This document shows positions 19,231 through 28,852 of a stretch of 64,000 nt of DNA, one piece after another (within the stretch, counting starts at the first letter, position 1; each line of letters opens with the position of its first letter). The position numbers and the translations under genes are program-made. The stretch covers positions 124,001 to 188,000 of the forward strand of contig NZ_JBBOCT010000001.1 in assembly GCF_038002605.1 (NCBI RefSeq). The letters are read 5' to 3'. Source of the stretch: Bacillus sp. FSL K6-3431. Lineage in GTDB: Bacteria; Bacillota; Bacilli; Bacillales; Bacillaceae_C. The notes below the pieces were generated by a model. It searched no databases and was not told where the DNA came from. It saw only the letters and a program-made list of their open reading frames with translations.

Positions 19231-21081
19231 ATGTGTGGAATAACAGGATGGATTGATTGGCATCAAGATTTGACACAACATGTATTCATCGTGGAAAAAA
19301 TGACAAATACATTGTCAAGGCGAGGTCCAGATGCTTCAAATGTATGGAGTTCACGCCATGTATCACTTGGTCATACACGTCTTATTGTTGTGGATCCTGC
19401 CGGAGGTATGCAGCCAATGGCAAAAGAAAAAAATGATCAAATATACAAAATTGTATATAATGGAGAGCTTTATAATACAGAAGAAATTCGGAAGGAGTTA
19501 CTGAGAAGAGGATACTCTTTTCAGTCCTACTCCGATACGGAAGTGTTGCTTACAGCATATATCGAATGGGGAGAGAAGTGTGTAGAGCATCTAAATGGAA
19601 TCTTTGCCTTTGCTGTTTGGGATCAATGTAAAGAACAGCTTTACATCGCAAGAGATCGTCTTGGTGTCAAACCCATATTTTATCGTGAAGGAAACGGATC
19701 TCTAATGTTTGGATCAGAGATTAAAGCGATACTGGCACATCCGAAAGTAAAAACGGAGGTAGAACGGGAAGGACTGCAAGAAATATTTGGATTAGGTCCA
19801 TCCAGAACTCCCGGACATGGTGTGTTTCGGGGCATTATGGAACTTCGCCCTGCACATGCATTAACTTTTAATCGAGCCGGCTTGAAAATGTGGCGTTATT
19901 GGAATGTAGAAAGTAGAGACCATCATCATTCACTGGATGAGACAGTGGAAAACGTATCAATACTTGTTAAAGATGCGATTAAACGCCAGTTAGTTGCGGA
20001 TGTTCCTGTTTGTACATTTTTATCAGGTGGAATAGATTCAAGTGCGATTAGTGCCATTTCTGCTGATATTTTTAGGCAGGAAGAACGCGATGCACTCCAA
20101 ACATATTCGATTGACTATGAGCAAAATAATCAATATTTTAAAGCCAATTCTTTTCAGCCAGATGAGGACGCACCATGGATACTCAACATGCAACAATATT
20201 TGGGATCAAACCATCATGCAGCGATCATAAAAAATGCTCAGCTCGCCAATCTTTTGGAGGAAGCAGTATTGATCAGAGATTTGCCAGGAATGGCAGACGT
20301 TGACTCATCACTATTTTGGTTTTGCGAACAAATAAAACAGAAATATACTGTTGCACTATCAGGAGAATGTGCAGATGAGATCTTTGGTGGGTATCCATGG
20401 TTCTATAATGAAGAAATTCTGAAAGAGGGGGGATTTCCATGGATGAGGTCACAAGAGGAACGCCAGCAGCTATTACTTCCTCATTGGCAAAAGAAACTCA
20501 ATTTAAAAGAATATGTGAGAGATCGGTATAACGAAACGATTGCTGAAGTCCCACGATTAGAGGGGGAAACCCCAGTTGAGGCTCGCCGGCGAGAAATGTT
20601 TTATATAAATATGATTTGGTTTATGACCACATTGCTGGAAAGAAAAGATCGTATGAGTATGGGGGCGAGCCTAGAAGTACGAGTGCCATTTGCTGATCAT
20701 CGCATTGTTGAATATGCATGGAACATACCTTGGGAAATGAAAATGTTGAATGGTCGTGAGAAGGGAATATTAAGAAAGGCATTAGAAGGAATACTTCCTC
20801 ATGATGTTCTCTATCGAAAAAAGAGCCCGTACCCGAAGACGCATCACCCAGAATATATGGAACTAGTAAAAAATAAGTTAAGCAGGATCATCGACGATAA
20901 AGCATCACCGATTCTTGAAATAGTTTCAAAGAAAAAAGTTGAAAACATCATCAATTCAGACGGATCCTCTTTTAAAGCTCCTTGGTTCGGTCAACTTATG
21001 ACTGGCCCACAGCTAATCGCTCACATAGCTCAAATTAATATGTGGCTTGAACATTATAACGTTAATATTGTAGACAATTAA
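19231..21081 (+). CDS. asnB: Asparagine synthase (glutamine-hydrolysing)
   Basis: A 616-residue protein beginning MCGITGWIDW, so Cys2 is the class II glutaminase nucleophile after Met removal. The N-terminal domain shows SRRGPDASNVW and VYNGELYN. The synthetase domain has the PP-loop FLSGGIDSSAIS, then SGECADEIFGGYPWFY and RKDRMSMGASLEVRVPF. It uses glutamine, aspartate and ATP to form asparagine. It lies 46 bp after glnA on the same strand, so its glutamine donor is made by the gene before it. Confidence 0.93.
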   Translation: MCGITGWIDWHQDLTQHVFIVEKMTNTLSRRGPDASNVWSSRHVSLGHTRLIVVDPAGGMQPMAKEKNDQIYKIVYNGELYNTEEIRKELLRRGYSFQSYSDTEVLLTAYIEWGEKCVEHLNGIFAFAVWDQCKEQLYIARDRLGVKPIFYREGNGSLMFGSEIKAILAHPKVKTEVEREGLQEIFGLGPSRTPGHGVFRGIMELRPAHALTFNRAGLKMWRYWNVESRDHHHSLDETVENVSILVKDAIKRQLVADVPVCTFLSGGIDSSAISAISADIFRQEERDALQTYSIDYEQNNQYFKANSFQPDEDAPWILNMQQYLGSNHHAAIIKNAQLANLLEEAVLIRDLPGMADVDSSLFWFCEQIKQKYTVALSGECADEIFGGYPWFYNEEILKEGGFPWMRSQEERQQLLLPHWQKKLNLKEYVRDRYNETIAEVPRLEGETPVEARRREMFYINMIWFMTTLLERKDRMSMGASLEVRVPFADHRIVEYAWNIPWEMKMLNGREKGILRKALEGILPHDVLYRKKSPYPKTHHPEYMELVKNKLSRIIDDKASPILEIVSKKKVENIINSDGSSFKAPWFGQLMTGPQLIAHIAQINMWLEHYNVNIVDN

Positions 21082-21144
21082 CAGTCTACTGACTAGTCCA
21101 AGTCACATAAATTAGATAGTTTAATCGAATGGGGAGGATTATGG

Positions 21145-22461
21145 ATGGATGACTTGTATTATTTAAATAGTATCTGGATTATGTTAGGAGCTATTTTGGT
21201 TATTTTCATGCAAGGTGGATTTATATTACTAGAGGCGGGGTCTACAAGGATGAAAAATGCCGGTCATATTGCCGGAAAGACCATCTTTTCGTTCGGAATT
21301 GCCTCACTTGTATTCTGGGCAGTAGGCTATGGATTTATATTTGGTGATAATGGAAACTTTTTCGTAGGATTGTCTGATTACTTTTATTCAGGTACTGAAG
21401 TAGAAAGTAGTTCTTATTCAATAGCAGCTTTCTTCGTATTCCAACTTGCATTTGCGGGAATCTCATTAGCAGTAGCTTTTGGTGGATTTGCAGAACGAGC
21501 TAAGCTATCGGTTTATCTTGTATTTTCAGTACTTTTTTCAGCACTTGTATATCCAGTAGTCGCGCACTGGATCTGGGGCGGGGGGTGGTTGGCGGATCAT
21601 GGAAAACAAGATTTTGCTGGTTCAACAGTCGTACACTTAACAGGTGCAATGGCAGCTTTAGCAGCTACAATTCTATTAAAGCCGAGAATTGGCAAATACA
21701 ACGCTGATGGTACTGCTAACAATTTAAGTGGGCATAACCAGGTTTACACTGCTTTAGGTGTATTAATATTATATATCGGTTGGTTTGGATTTAATGCAGG
21801 CAGTACGTTAGGTGTGGAGGATGGGTTCTTTGCATTTATTGCTTTGAATACTGCTTTAGCAGCTTCAGCGGGGGGGATCAGTGCTTTACTTATCTCTTGG
21901 GTTGTTTTAGGGAAATCTGATATCCCGACGATGTTGAATGGTACATTGGCTGGACTCGTTGCAATTACTGCATCATGTGCGTTTGTAGAAACATGGGCGT
22001 CCGTGTTCATTGGCTTCATAGCCGGAATCATGGTCTTCTACAGTGTTAGATTGTTTGAAAAACGTAAAATAGATGATCCCATTTTTGCATTATCTGTTCA
22101 TGGTCTTGCAGGAGTATGGGGGACCTTATCCACAGGATTGTTTGCTACTCCAGAATTGGCAACGGTAGGCCAAGCAGGACTATTTTATGGAGGTGGTCTA
22201 ACTCAACTTGGAATTCAGGCCATGGGGGTTACCGTATCTGCGACATATGCATTCGGAATATCTATTGTCATATTATTAGTCATGAAAAAAGTATTGAATG
22301 GGCTTAGAGTGACAGAAGAAGAAGAGTTAATTGGTTTAGATTTAAGTGAACATGGTAGTTACGGGTATCCGGAAGCATTTTCAAGCAAAGATAATAAAAT
22401 TGGAGAATGGAACGCAGTTTTACCAATCGAATTAGATGCTTCTCAATCAGTTAAGGAATAA
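21145..22461 (+). CDS. amtB: Ammonium transporter (Amt family)
   Basis: A 438-residue integral membrane protein with about eleven hydrophobic segments. Family motifs include MQGGFILLEAGSTRMKNAG, GGFAERAKLSVYLVFSVL, VHLTGAMAALAA with the first pore histidine, and SVHGLAGVWGTLSTG with the second. The cytoplasmic tail EEEELIGLDLSEHGSYGYPE is the conserved segment that PII (GlnK) proteins bind. No PII gene follows; a GlnD-like nucleotidyltransferase gene starts 13 nt after the stop instead. A GGGGAGGA ribosome site precedes the start. Its role is ammonium uptake for GlnA and the synthases encoded upstream. Confidence 0.95.
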   Translation: MDDLYYLNSIWIMLGAILVIFMQGGFILLEAGSTRMKNAGHIAGKTIFSFGIASLVFWAVGYGFIFGDNGNFFVGLSDYFYSGTEVESSSYSIAAFFVFQLAFAGISLAVAFGGFAERAKLSVYLVFSVLFSALVYPVVAHWIWGGGWLADHGKQDFAGSTVVHLTGAMAALAATILLKPRIGKYNADGTANNLSGHNQVYTALGVLILYIGWFGFNAGSTLGVEDGFFAFIALNTALAASAGGISALLISWVVLGKSDIPTMLNGTLAGLVAITASCAFVETWASVFIGFIAGIMVFYSVRLFEKRKIDDPIFALSVHGLAGVWGTLSTGLFATPELATVGQAGLFYGGGLTQLGIQAMGVTVSATYAFGISIVILLVMKKVLNGLRVTEEEELIGLDLSEHGSYGYPEAFSSKDNKIGEWNAVLPIELDASQSVKE

Positions 22462-22474
22462 GGAAGTGTACAAC

Positions 22475-23452
22475 ATGCTAGGGCTTCATGCATCCTATCA
22501 ATCTTTAAAAATCTGGCATAATCATATTATTTCTCTTCAGTCTAATTCTGATGAGTTACAGCTTTTTCATGAATACGTTATGAAGAAAGTATATGAGATT
22601 GCATTGGAGGAAATGACGAGAGATTACGGAGCACCGCCTTGTAAATATTCCTGGTTTGTCACTGGAAGTGCAGGTAGATGTGAGCAGGCCAGATTAAGTG
22701 ATCAAGATCATGGGATTATATATGACGAAATAAACGGAGGTACAGATTCGTATTTTCTCACTTTTGGGGAGAAAATTAGCTCAGGTTTATACTATATGGG
22801 CTATCCACTTTGCCAAGGGAATGTGATGAGTTCCAATCGACTTTGGTGCAGATCCATAACGGAATGGGAAATCCAAATAGAAAAGTGGATAAAAGAAGAT
22901 AAATGGGAATCACTAAGATACTTATTAATTTTCTTTGATGCGAGAGTCATAGTTGGAAATGAGAAAACGGTGCTGTATTTAAAAAAACTGATCTATCAAG
23001 CTATTCAGGAGCAGTCAACTATTTTAGGGAGGCTACTTGAAAATACGAAGTATACTGTCAAAGCGATAGGTTTGTTTAATCAGTTTTTAACCATTGCATC
23101 TGGTCCTTATACTGGCTTCATTAATCTGAAACTAACAGCTATTATTCCATATGTCAACGCGGTTCGTTTATTAGCCATACATGAAAAAATAGAAAAGACA
23201 TCTACTTTGGGTCGGATTGAAGCTCTTTCTAATTATCCGACTTATAAAAGAATACTTGGTCCCCACTATAGAAATTTCAAAAAACTGCTACAACAAAGAT
23301 TAAAACATGATAATGGAACCAATTATGAAGATGCTCATTATATCAACGTAAAAAGTCTTAATAAGAAAGAAAAGCTTGAGATCAAACAAATACTAAAGGA
23401 AGTGAGAAGACTTCAAAAATTCACGGAGATGATCATACAAAGGGCGATATAA
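22475..23452 (+). CDS. DUF294 putative nucleotidyltransferase (GlnD-like)
   Basis: A 325-residue protein from the ATG at 22475 (AAGGAAGTG upstream), just after amtB. Residues about 58-82 read VTGSAGRCEQARLSDQDHG. This is the GSxGR...DQD nucleotidyltransferase motif of the DUF294 group, related to the uridylyltransferase domain of GlnD; the DQD aspartates should bind metal. The C-terminal half is helical, like the substrate-binding domain of this group. No CBS or cyclic-nucleotide domain is present, unlike many DUF294 proteins. The stop and the next gene's ATG are 1 nt apart. Target and reaction are unknown; nucleotidylation of a nitrogen-status protein is an inference from context. Confidence 0.8.
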   Translation: MLGLHASYQSLKIWHNHIISLQSNSDELQLFHEYVMKKVYEIALEEMTRDYGAPPCKYSWFVTGSAGRCEQARLSDQDHGIIYDEINGGTDSYFLTFGEKISSGLYYMGYPLCQGNVMSSNRLWCRSITEWEIQIEKWIKEDKWESLRYLLIFFDARVIVGNEKTVLYLKKLIYQAIQEQSTILGRLLENTKYTVKAIGLFNQFLTIASGPYTGFINLKLTAIIPYVNAVRLLAIHEKIEKTSTLGRIEALSNYPTYKRILGPHYRNFKKLLQQRLKHDNGTNYEDAHYINVKSLNKKEKLEIKQILKEVRRLQKFTEMIIQRAI

Positions 23453-23453
23453 A

Positions 23454-24188
23454 ATGAAAGATAATTCATTGCTTCAATGGATAAAACAATTTCAAGGAAA
23501 AATAACTACTATGGTTTATACACCATTACTTGGTAAACCCGATCCAAAGCATCTGGCATTTTTAAGGGATTTGGCAAAAGAGATGGAAATCGAACAGACT
23601 TTATATATCCCACTTCATGAATTAAACGTTGTTGTATTTGATTTTGAAACATCTGGATTTTCACCTGAGAGAGGCGATAAGATTCTTTCAATCGGTGCAG
23701 TAAAATCAAAAAAAGGTAATTTTAAAGATACAGAAACATTTTATTCGCTTGTTCACTATGAAGGCAATCTTTCTCACGAAATTAAGCTGCTGACAGGACT
23801 AGATGAAGCGGACTTAAAAGAGGCACCAACTCTGTCAGCAGTACTTATACGTTTTTATCAGTTTGTTCAAAGTGACACCCTTGTTGCTCACCATGCCAGC
23901 CACGAAAAGAAGTTTCTACAGCATGCTCATTGGAAATCGTTCAAAAAACCATACAAACATCGGATTGTTGATACATCGCTTGTATTTAATATTGCAAATC
24001 CAGATAGAAATTTAGTTAGTTTAGAAGATTATTGCATAAATGCTAGAGTGAAGATCCGGAATCGACATCATGCCTTAGGTGATGCCATTATGACCGCAGA
24101 ACTTTGGCAGCTTTATATCAAGAAGCTCAGTAATGAGGGCTGTTACACTTTAAATGATGCATATAAACGTTTAGCAAAGAAGTGTTAA
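23454..24188 (+). CDS. DnaQ-like 3'-5' exonuclease domain protein
   Basis: A 244-residue protein with a DEDDh exonuclease fold at about residues 58-235. Exo I is VFDFETSGFSPERGDKILSIG and Exo III is RHHALGDAIMTAELW with the expected His and Asp. Exo II reads VAHHASHEKKFL, so the usual Asp of the HN-x2-FD pattern is Glu, which may alter activity. The first 57 residues are a separate helical leader. It abuts the DUF294 gene. The same pairing of a DnaQ-like exonuclease with a DUF294 nucleotidyltransferase occurs in other bacteria, often by transporter genes, so the pair probably works together in signalling rather than replication proofreading. Confidence 0.82.
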   Translation: MKDNSLLQWIKQFQGKITTMVYTPLLGKPDPKHLAFLRDLAKEMEIEQTLYIPLHELNVVVFDFETSGFSPERGDKILSIGAVKSKKGNFKDTETFYSLVHYEGNLSHEIKLLTGLDEADLKEAPTLSAVLIRFYQFVQSDTLVAHHASHEKKFLQHAHWKSFKKPYKHRIVDTSLVFNIANPDRNLVSLEDYCINARVKIRNRHHALGDAIMTAELWQLYIKKLSNEGCYTLNDAYKRLAKKC

Positions 24189-24325
24189 TTATACGCTATT
24201 AAAATCTAAAAAGCAGAATATCAATGTGAATTGGAGAATAGTGGTGGTTTAGAGGATTTTTATAGATTCTGCAAATGCTACTATTTATATCAATTAAACA
24301 ATCTTCCGTCCATCGGGGTGAATAT

Positions 24326-25408
24326 ATGAAACATTATTTACATTTAGCGAATGGTTCCATATTTGTAGGAAAAATGTTAACTAAATCTATTGAAACATTA
24401 TTTACCGGAGAAATTGTATTCTTTACGGGTATGACCGGGTATCAGGAAGTTTTGACGGATCCTTCTTATAAAAATCAAATCGTTGTTTTTACCTACCCAT
24501 TGGTTGGAAATTATGGAATAAATGAATTAGATTTTGAAAGTAAGAAGCCACATGTAGCCGGTGTGGTCGTATATGAAGGCGATATGAAACATTCTCATTA
24601 TCAAGCAAAATATTCACTACAGGAGTATTTGGATAAATGGAAAATCCCGCTTTTAAGCAATGTGGATACAAGGGCGGTCGTGAAAAAAATTCGTTTGGAT
24701 GGGACGATGGGGGCAGCAATTACAGCTACAAAAGATTTCACCTTCGATAGCAGCAAAAAGACTGCCGAAAACTATGTAGCGCAGGTCTCGACAAAAGTAG
24801 TGGAACGTTATGGTGTTGGTAGAAAACATATAGTTCTAATAGATTTTGGATATAAAAAGTCCATTTTGGAATCATTCTTGAAAAAAAATTGTCATGTAAC
24901 GATCGTTCCTTTTGATACATCTTATGAACAAATAAAAGAGTTAAAACCGGACGGTGTTTTACTATCAAATGGACCTGGTAACCCGCATCAACTGCATTAT
25001 TTATTAGGTAATATAAAACAAATTATTACGAACCTTCCGACTATGGGGATTTGTCTCGGTCATCAATTAACAGCCATGGCCTTAGGCGGATATACGAAAA
25101 AAATGTTGTTTGGTCATCGAGGTGCGAATCAGCCAGTGGTTGATTTGAAAACAGGAAAAGTGTATATGAGCTCGCAAAATCATAGTTACGAGGTTGATGA
25201 GCCTAGCTTAAAAGGAACGTCACTACAAATACGTTTTCGTAATGTAAATGATGGTACTGTTGAAGGACTTATGCATGAAAAACTGCCTATTGTCACGGCG
25301 CAGTACCATCCAGAAGCTAATCCGGGCCCTGTAGAAAGCGCGCCTCTTTTTGATGAGTTTTTACAAATGATTAATGAATCAAGTGGGAGAGAAAAAGTGT
25401 ATGCCTAA
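24326..25408 (+). CDS. carA: Carbamoyl-phosphate synthase, small (glutaminase) subunit
   Basis: A 360-residue protein from the ATG at 24326 (CGGGGTGA 5 nt upstream). The N-terminal CPSase_sm domain (GEIVFFTGMTGYQEVLTDPSY) is followed by a class I amidotransferase domain. The nucleophile is in MGICLGHQLTAMALGG and the His-Glu pair in TAQYHPEANPGP. It releases ammonia from glutamine for CarB. carB begins inside its last codons. The context suggests the arginine-type or a general nitrogen enzyme rather than the pyr-operon one, because no pyrimidine genes are near; this is inference. Confidence 0.94.
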   Translation: MKHYLHLANGSIFVGKMLTKSIETLFTGEIVFFTGMTGYQEVLTDPSYKNQIVVFTYPLVGNYGINELDFESKKPHVAGVVVYEGDMKHSHYQAKYSLQEYLDKWKIPLLSNVDTRAVVKKIRLDGTMGAAITATKDFTFDSSKKTAENYVAQVSTKVVERYGVGRKHIVLIDFGYKKSILESFLKKNCHVTIVPFDTSYEQIKELKPDGVLLSNGPGNPHQLHYLLGNIKQIITNLPTMGICLGHQLTAMALGGYTKKMLFGHRGANQPVVDLKTGKVYMSSQNHSYEVDEPSLKGTSLQIRFRNVNDGTVEGLMHEKLPIVTAQYHPEANPGPVESAPLFDEFLQMINESSGREKVYA

Positions 25409-28400
25409 AGACAAAACGATACAAACAATATTAGTGATTGGTTCAGGACCAATTGTCATCGGGCAGGCAGCTGAATTTGATTATGCAGGAACACAAGCTT
25501 GTCTAGCCTTAAAAGAAGAAGGATATAGGGTCATTCTTGTAAATAATAATCCAGCGACAATTATGACAGATGAATTGAATGCGGATGCGGTTTACTTTGA
25601 GCCTCTTACAGTTGATACAGTAGAAAAAATCATTGCAAAAGAAAAACCGGAGGGCTTGTTACCTACAATGGGTGGTCAAACAGGGTTGAATTTGGCTTAT
25701 CAATTGGATGAGCATGGAATACTTGAAAACTATGGCGTAAAGTTACTCGGTACACCAATTGATTCTATCAAAAAAGGTGAAGACCGTGAATTATTTCGTC
25801 AACTAATGTTGGAAATCAATGAACCAGTGCCTGATAGTACGATTGTCCATACAGTGGAGGAGGCAATATACTTTTCTGAAAAAATAGGTTTTCCCATTAT
25901 CGTTCGTCCTGCCTATACGCTAGGTGGTACTGGAGGAGGAATTGCTGATAACGCAGAAATGTTTACAGAACTTGTTCGTGGCGGGCTACAAGAAAGTCCA
26001 ATTAATCAATGTCTAATTGAAAGAAGCATCGCCGGCTTTAAAGAGATTGAATATGAAGTGATGCGTGATGGAAATAATACATGTATTACGATTTGTAATA
26101 TGGAAAATATTGACCCTGTCGGTATCCATACGGGTGATTCAGTCGTTGTTGCTCCTTCCCAAACTTTATCAGATGACGAGTTTCATATGTTACGTTCGGC
26201 TTCCATAAAAATTATTTCTGCTCTTAATATTATTGGGGGCTGTAATATTCAATTTGCGTTGGATGCAAAAAGTAAGCAATATTATTTAATTGAAGTCAAC
26301 CCCCGTGTCAGTCGTTCGTCTGCGCTTGCTTCAAAAGCAACTGGTTATCCGATCGCTAAAATTGCAGCTAAATTAGCAGTGGGATATCATTTATCGGAAT
26401 TAATTAATCCTGTCACAAAGAGCACATATGCGAGCTTTGAGCCTGCTCTTGATTATGTGGCAGTGAAATTTCCACGTTGGCCGTTTGATAAATTTACTTC
26501 CGCAAACCGAAAATTAGGTACGCAAATGAAAGCTACTGGCGAAGTGATGGCTTTGCATCGTAACTTTGAAGGAGGAGTACAAAAAGCTGTTGATTCTCTT
26601 GAGTTAAAAACAAATGGCTTACAGCTATTAGCTTTGAAGGATTTGGCTATTTCTAAGTTATGGAGCATGTTAAATGAAAAAACAGATGAACGGATATTTG
26701 TCCTTTTCGAACTCCTTCGAAAAGGAGTGACTGTGGAAGAAATTCATGAAGTGACCACTATTGATCATTTTTTCTTACAATCATTTGCTAGGCTCGTTTC
26801 GATAGAAAAAGAAATTAGTTTGAAAGCGATGGAATCTGTAAAAAAGGAAGAAATGACAGCTTATAAAGAAAAAGGTTTTTCTGATCGTTATTTAGCTTCT
26901 GTCTGGGATGTTTCAGAGCTTGATGTAAGAGCTTATCGTAAGTCAATTAACATTATAGCTGTTTATAAAACGGTTGACACATGTGCAGCCGAATTTAAAT
27001 CACACTCAAATTATTATTATTCTACCTATTTTGGTGAAAATGAACAGGAAAATACAGAAAAAAAGAAAGTGCTAATAATTGGTAGTGGTCCGATCCGAAT
27101 TGGTCAAGGGATTGAGTTTGACTATTGCTCTGTGCATGGTGTTTACGCGTTACAACAGGAAAATATTGAAACCATTATGATTAATAATAATCCAGAAACG
27201 GTAAGTACCGATTTTGCTACTGCGGATCGCCTCTATTTTGAACCATTGACATTGGAATATGTGTTAAATGTTATTGAAGCAGAAGGAATCGACGATGTAA
27301 TCGTCCAATTTGGAGGCCAAACTGCAATTAATTTAGCTAAGGAGCTAGAAGAGAATGGTGTGAACTTATTAGGTACCTCTTTCGATGTGTTAGATCGATT
27401 AGAAGATCGGCACCGTTTTTATCAATTATTGAAAAAATTGAATATTTCCCACCTTCCTGGAACGATGGCAAATGATGTTTCCGAAATGTGGAAAGGTTCC
27501 GAGGAAATAGGATTTCCTATTTTAATCAGACCATCATATGTGATCGGTGGGCAAGGTATGGAAATTATACGTACAAAGGAATGCTTGAAAAATCGAATCA
27601 AAACTGGGACAGAAATAGCTTATCCGATTTTAATCGATTCTTATATTCCTGGAAAAGAAGCAGAGATCGACTTAATCGCAGACGGATCTGATATTTATAT
27701 TCCAATTATCGCCGAACAGGTGGAAAAGGCAGGGGTTCATTCAGGAGATAGTATGGCCATATTTCCAGCTCAATCTTTATCAGTAGTAACAAAAGATAAA
27801 ATGACCTTATATGCTCGTAAAATCGTTACGGAACTGGGATATAAAGGGTTAATGAACATCCAATTTGTCATAGATCGTGATGAAGTATATGTATTAGAGG
27901 TGAATCCAAGAGCTAGTAGGACCATTCCAATCATCAGTAAAATTACAGGTGTTTCATTGGCAAAAGTTGCTACAAGAATATTACTAGAGAAATATTCACT
28001 TAGGCAGGTTTTTAACAAAACCGGTTTGATGGAAGACATCCCTTTTTCAGTAGTAAAGTATCCTGTTTTTTCTACTTTTGCTTTGAGTGGTCTTGATTCA
28101 AAGGTAGGACCGGAAATGAAATCAACAGGTGAGGGCATTGCAATTGGTAAAACGATGACAGAAGCTTTATCGAAGGTATATCATACTCAAAAGGCTAAAC
28201 AAGGGAAGGGAGTATATCAAGGTCGAGCAGTTGAAATCAGTGATGATTCGCTTAACGATATGGAGGAAGCAGGCATTAAAATGACAAATGCCCATTTTGA
28301 CAATTGGTTACATTCCGGTGATGGCGGGGTTATATTGGCTTATGGCTCTAGTGAGGAAGATAAAAACCTACGGCTAATGGCAGCAAAATACCGAATTCTA

Positions 28401-28526
28401 GCTTTTTCAGAAGAAGAAAGCTTTAAAGCCTATCTTCAATCCTTAAAGATTAGTGAGCTAGACGTTGTTTCCTTGCAAGAATGGCTTATTCGCAACTCGG
28501 AAAATTCAAAGCAAGATCTTAGTTGA
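25401..28526 (+). CDS. carB: Carbamoyl-phosphate synthase, large subunit
   Basis: A 1041-residue protein, normal for the family, from the ATG at 25401, which overlaps the carA stop by 8 nt. It shows the internal duplication expected: LVIGSGPIVIGQAAEFDYAG in the first half and LIIGSGPIRIGQGIEFDYCS in the second, each followed by an ATP-grasp domain (VRPAYTLGGTGGGIA; IRPSYVIGGQGMEI; EVNPRVSRSSALASKATG; EVNPRASRTIPIISK). The C-terminal 150 residues form the MGS-like regulatory domain (GDGGVILAYGSSEEDKN). It makes carbamoyl phosphate from bicarbonate, ammonia and two ATP. It is the last gene of the nitrogen cluster. Confidence 0.96.
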   Translation: MPKDKTIQTILVIGSGPIVIGQAAEFDYAGTQACLALKEEGYRVILVNNNPATIMTDELNADAVYFEPLTVDTVEKIIAKEKPEGLLPTMGGQTGLNLAYQLDEHGILENYGVKLLGTPIDSIKKGEDRELFRQLMLEINEPVPDSTIVHTVEEAIYFSEKIGFPIIVRPAYTLGGTGGGIADNAEMFTELVRGGLQESPINQCLIERSIAGFKEIEYEVMRDGNNTCITICNMENIDPVGIHTGDSVVVAPSQTLSDDEFHMLRSASIKIISALNIIGGCNIQFALDAKSKQYYLIEVNPRVSRSSALASKATGYPIAKIAAKLAVGYHLSELINPVTKSTYASFEPALDYVAVKFPRWPFDKFTSANRKLGTQMKATGEVMALHRNFEGGVQKAVDSLELKTNGLQLLALKDLAISKLWSMLNEKTDERIFVLFELLRKGVTVEEIHEVTTIDHFFLQSFARLVSIEKEISLKAMESVKKEEMTAYKEKGFSDRYLASVWDVSELDVRAYRKSINIIAVYKTVDTCAAEFKSHSNYYYSTYFGENEQENTEKKKVLIIGSGPIRIGQGIEFDYCSVHGVYALQQENIETIMINNNPETVSTDFATADRLYFEPLTLEYVLNVIEAEGIDDVIVQFGGQTAINLAKELEENGVNLLGTSFDVLDRLEDRHRFYQLLKKLNISHLPGTMANDVSEMWKGSEEIGFPILIRPSYVIGGQGMEIIRTKECLKNRIKTGTEIAYPILIDSYIPGKEAEIDLIADGSDIYIPIIAEQVEKAGVHSGDSMAIFPAQSLSVVTKDKMTLYARKIVTELGYKGLMNIQFVIDRDEVYVLEVNPRASRTIPIISKITGVSLAKVATRILLEKYSLRQVFNKTGLMEDIPFSVVKYPVFSTFALSGLDSKVGPEMKSTGEGIAIGKTMTEALSKVYHTQKAKQGKGVYQGRAVEISDDSLNDMEEAGIKMTNAHFDNWLHSGDGGVILAYGSSEEDKNLRLMAAKYRILAFSEEESFKAYLQSLKISELDVVSLQEWLIRNSENSKQDLS

Positions 28527-28851
28527 AATGGCATTGCCTCTCAAGATACAGATGGCTTGTAAAGCCTAAAATATTCTTTCGCCTAAAATAAAAGTAAATG
28601 ACTGGATTAAATATACACTCGGAATTTCGAGGCGTAAATTTGCCGAATTTCCGAAAGCTTACTGGGAATTGAGCTTTATTGAAGATTTGGTATTCGCTTT
28701 CAAAACCTTCTCAAAATAAGACATGCCAAAGAAGCGTCACATATTTATTTTTTTTAAAGGCTGTTTTTGCAAAACATTGTTGCTGTACCAAGGTAGTGCG
28801 TGGTTGATTTCCGCTACAGTTGCTCGCTTTCCGCGGGGCGGGCGATGAGCA
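28527..28851. other. Intergenic region after carB, ending in a repeat copy
   Basis: AT-rich sequence with no gene. Its right end holds a partial copy (from 28803) of the intergenic repeat seen again at 29928-30056. A transposase remnant abuts it. Confidence 0.5.
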
Positions 28852-28852
28852 T
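28803..28852 (+). repeat. Partial copy of Bacillaceae-type intergenic repeat
   Basis: GTTGATTTCCG... followed by TTTCCGCGGGGCGGGCGATGAGC. It matches, in opposite orientation, the left-reading end of 29928-30056. It is much richer in G+C than its surroundings. Confidence 0.7.
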
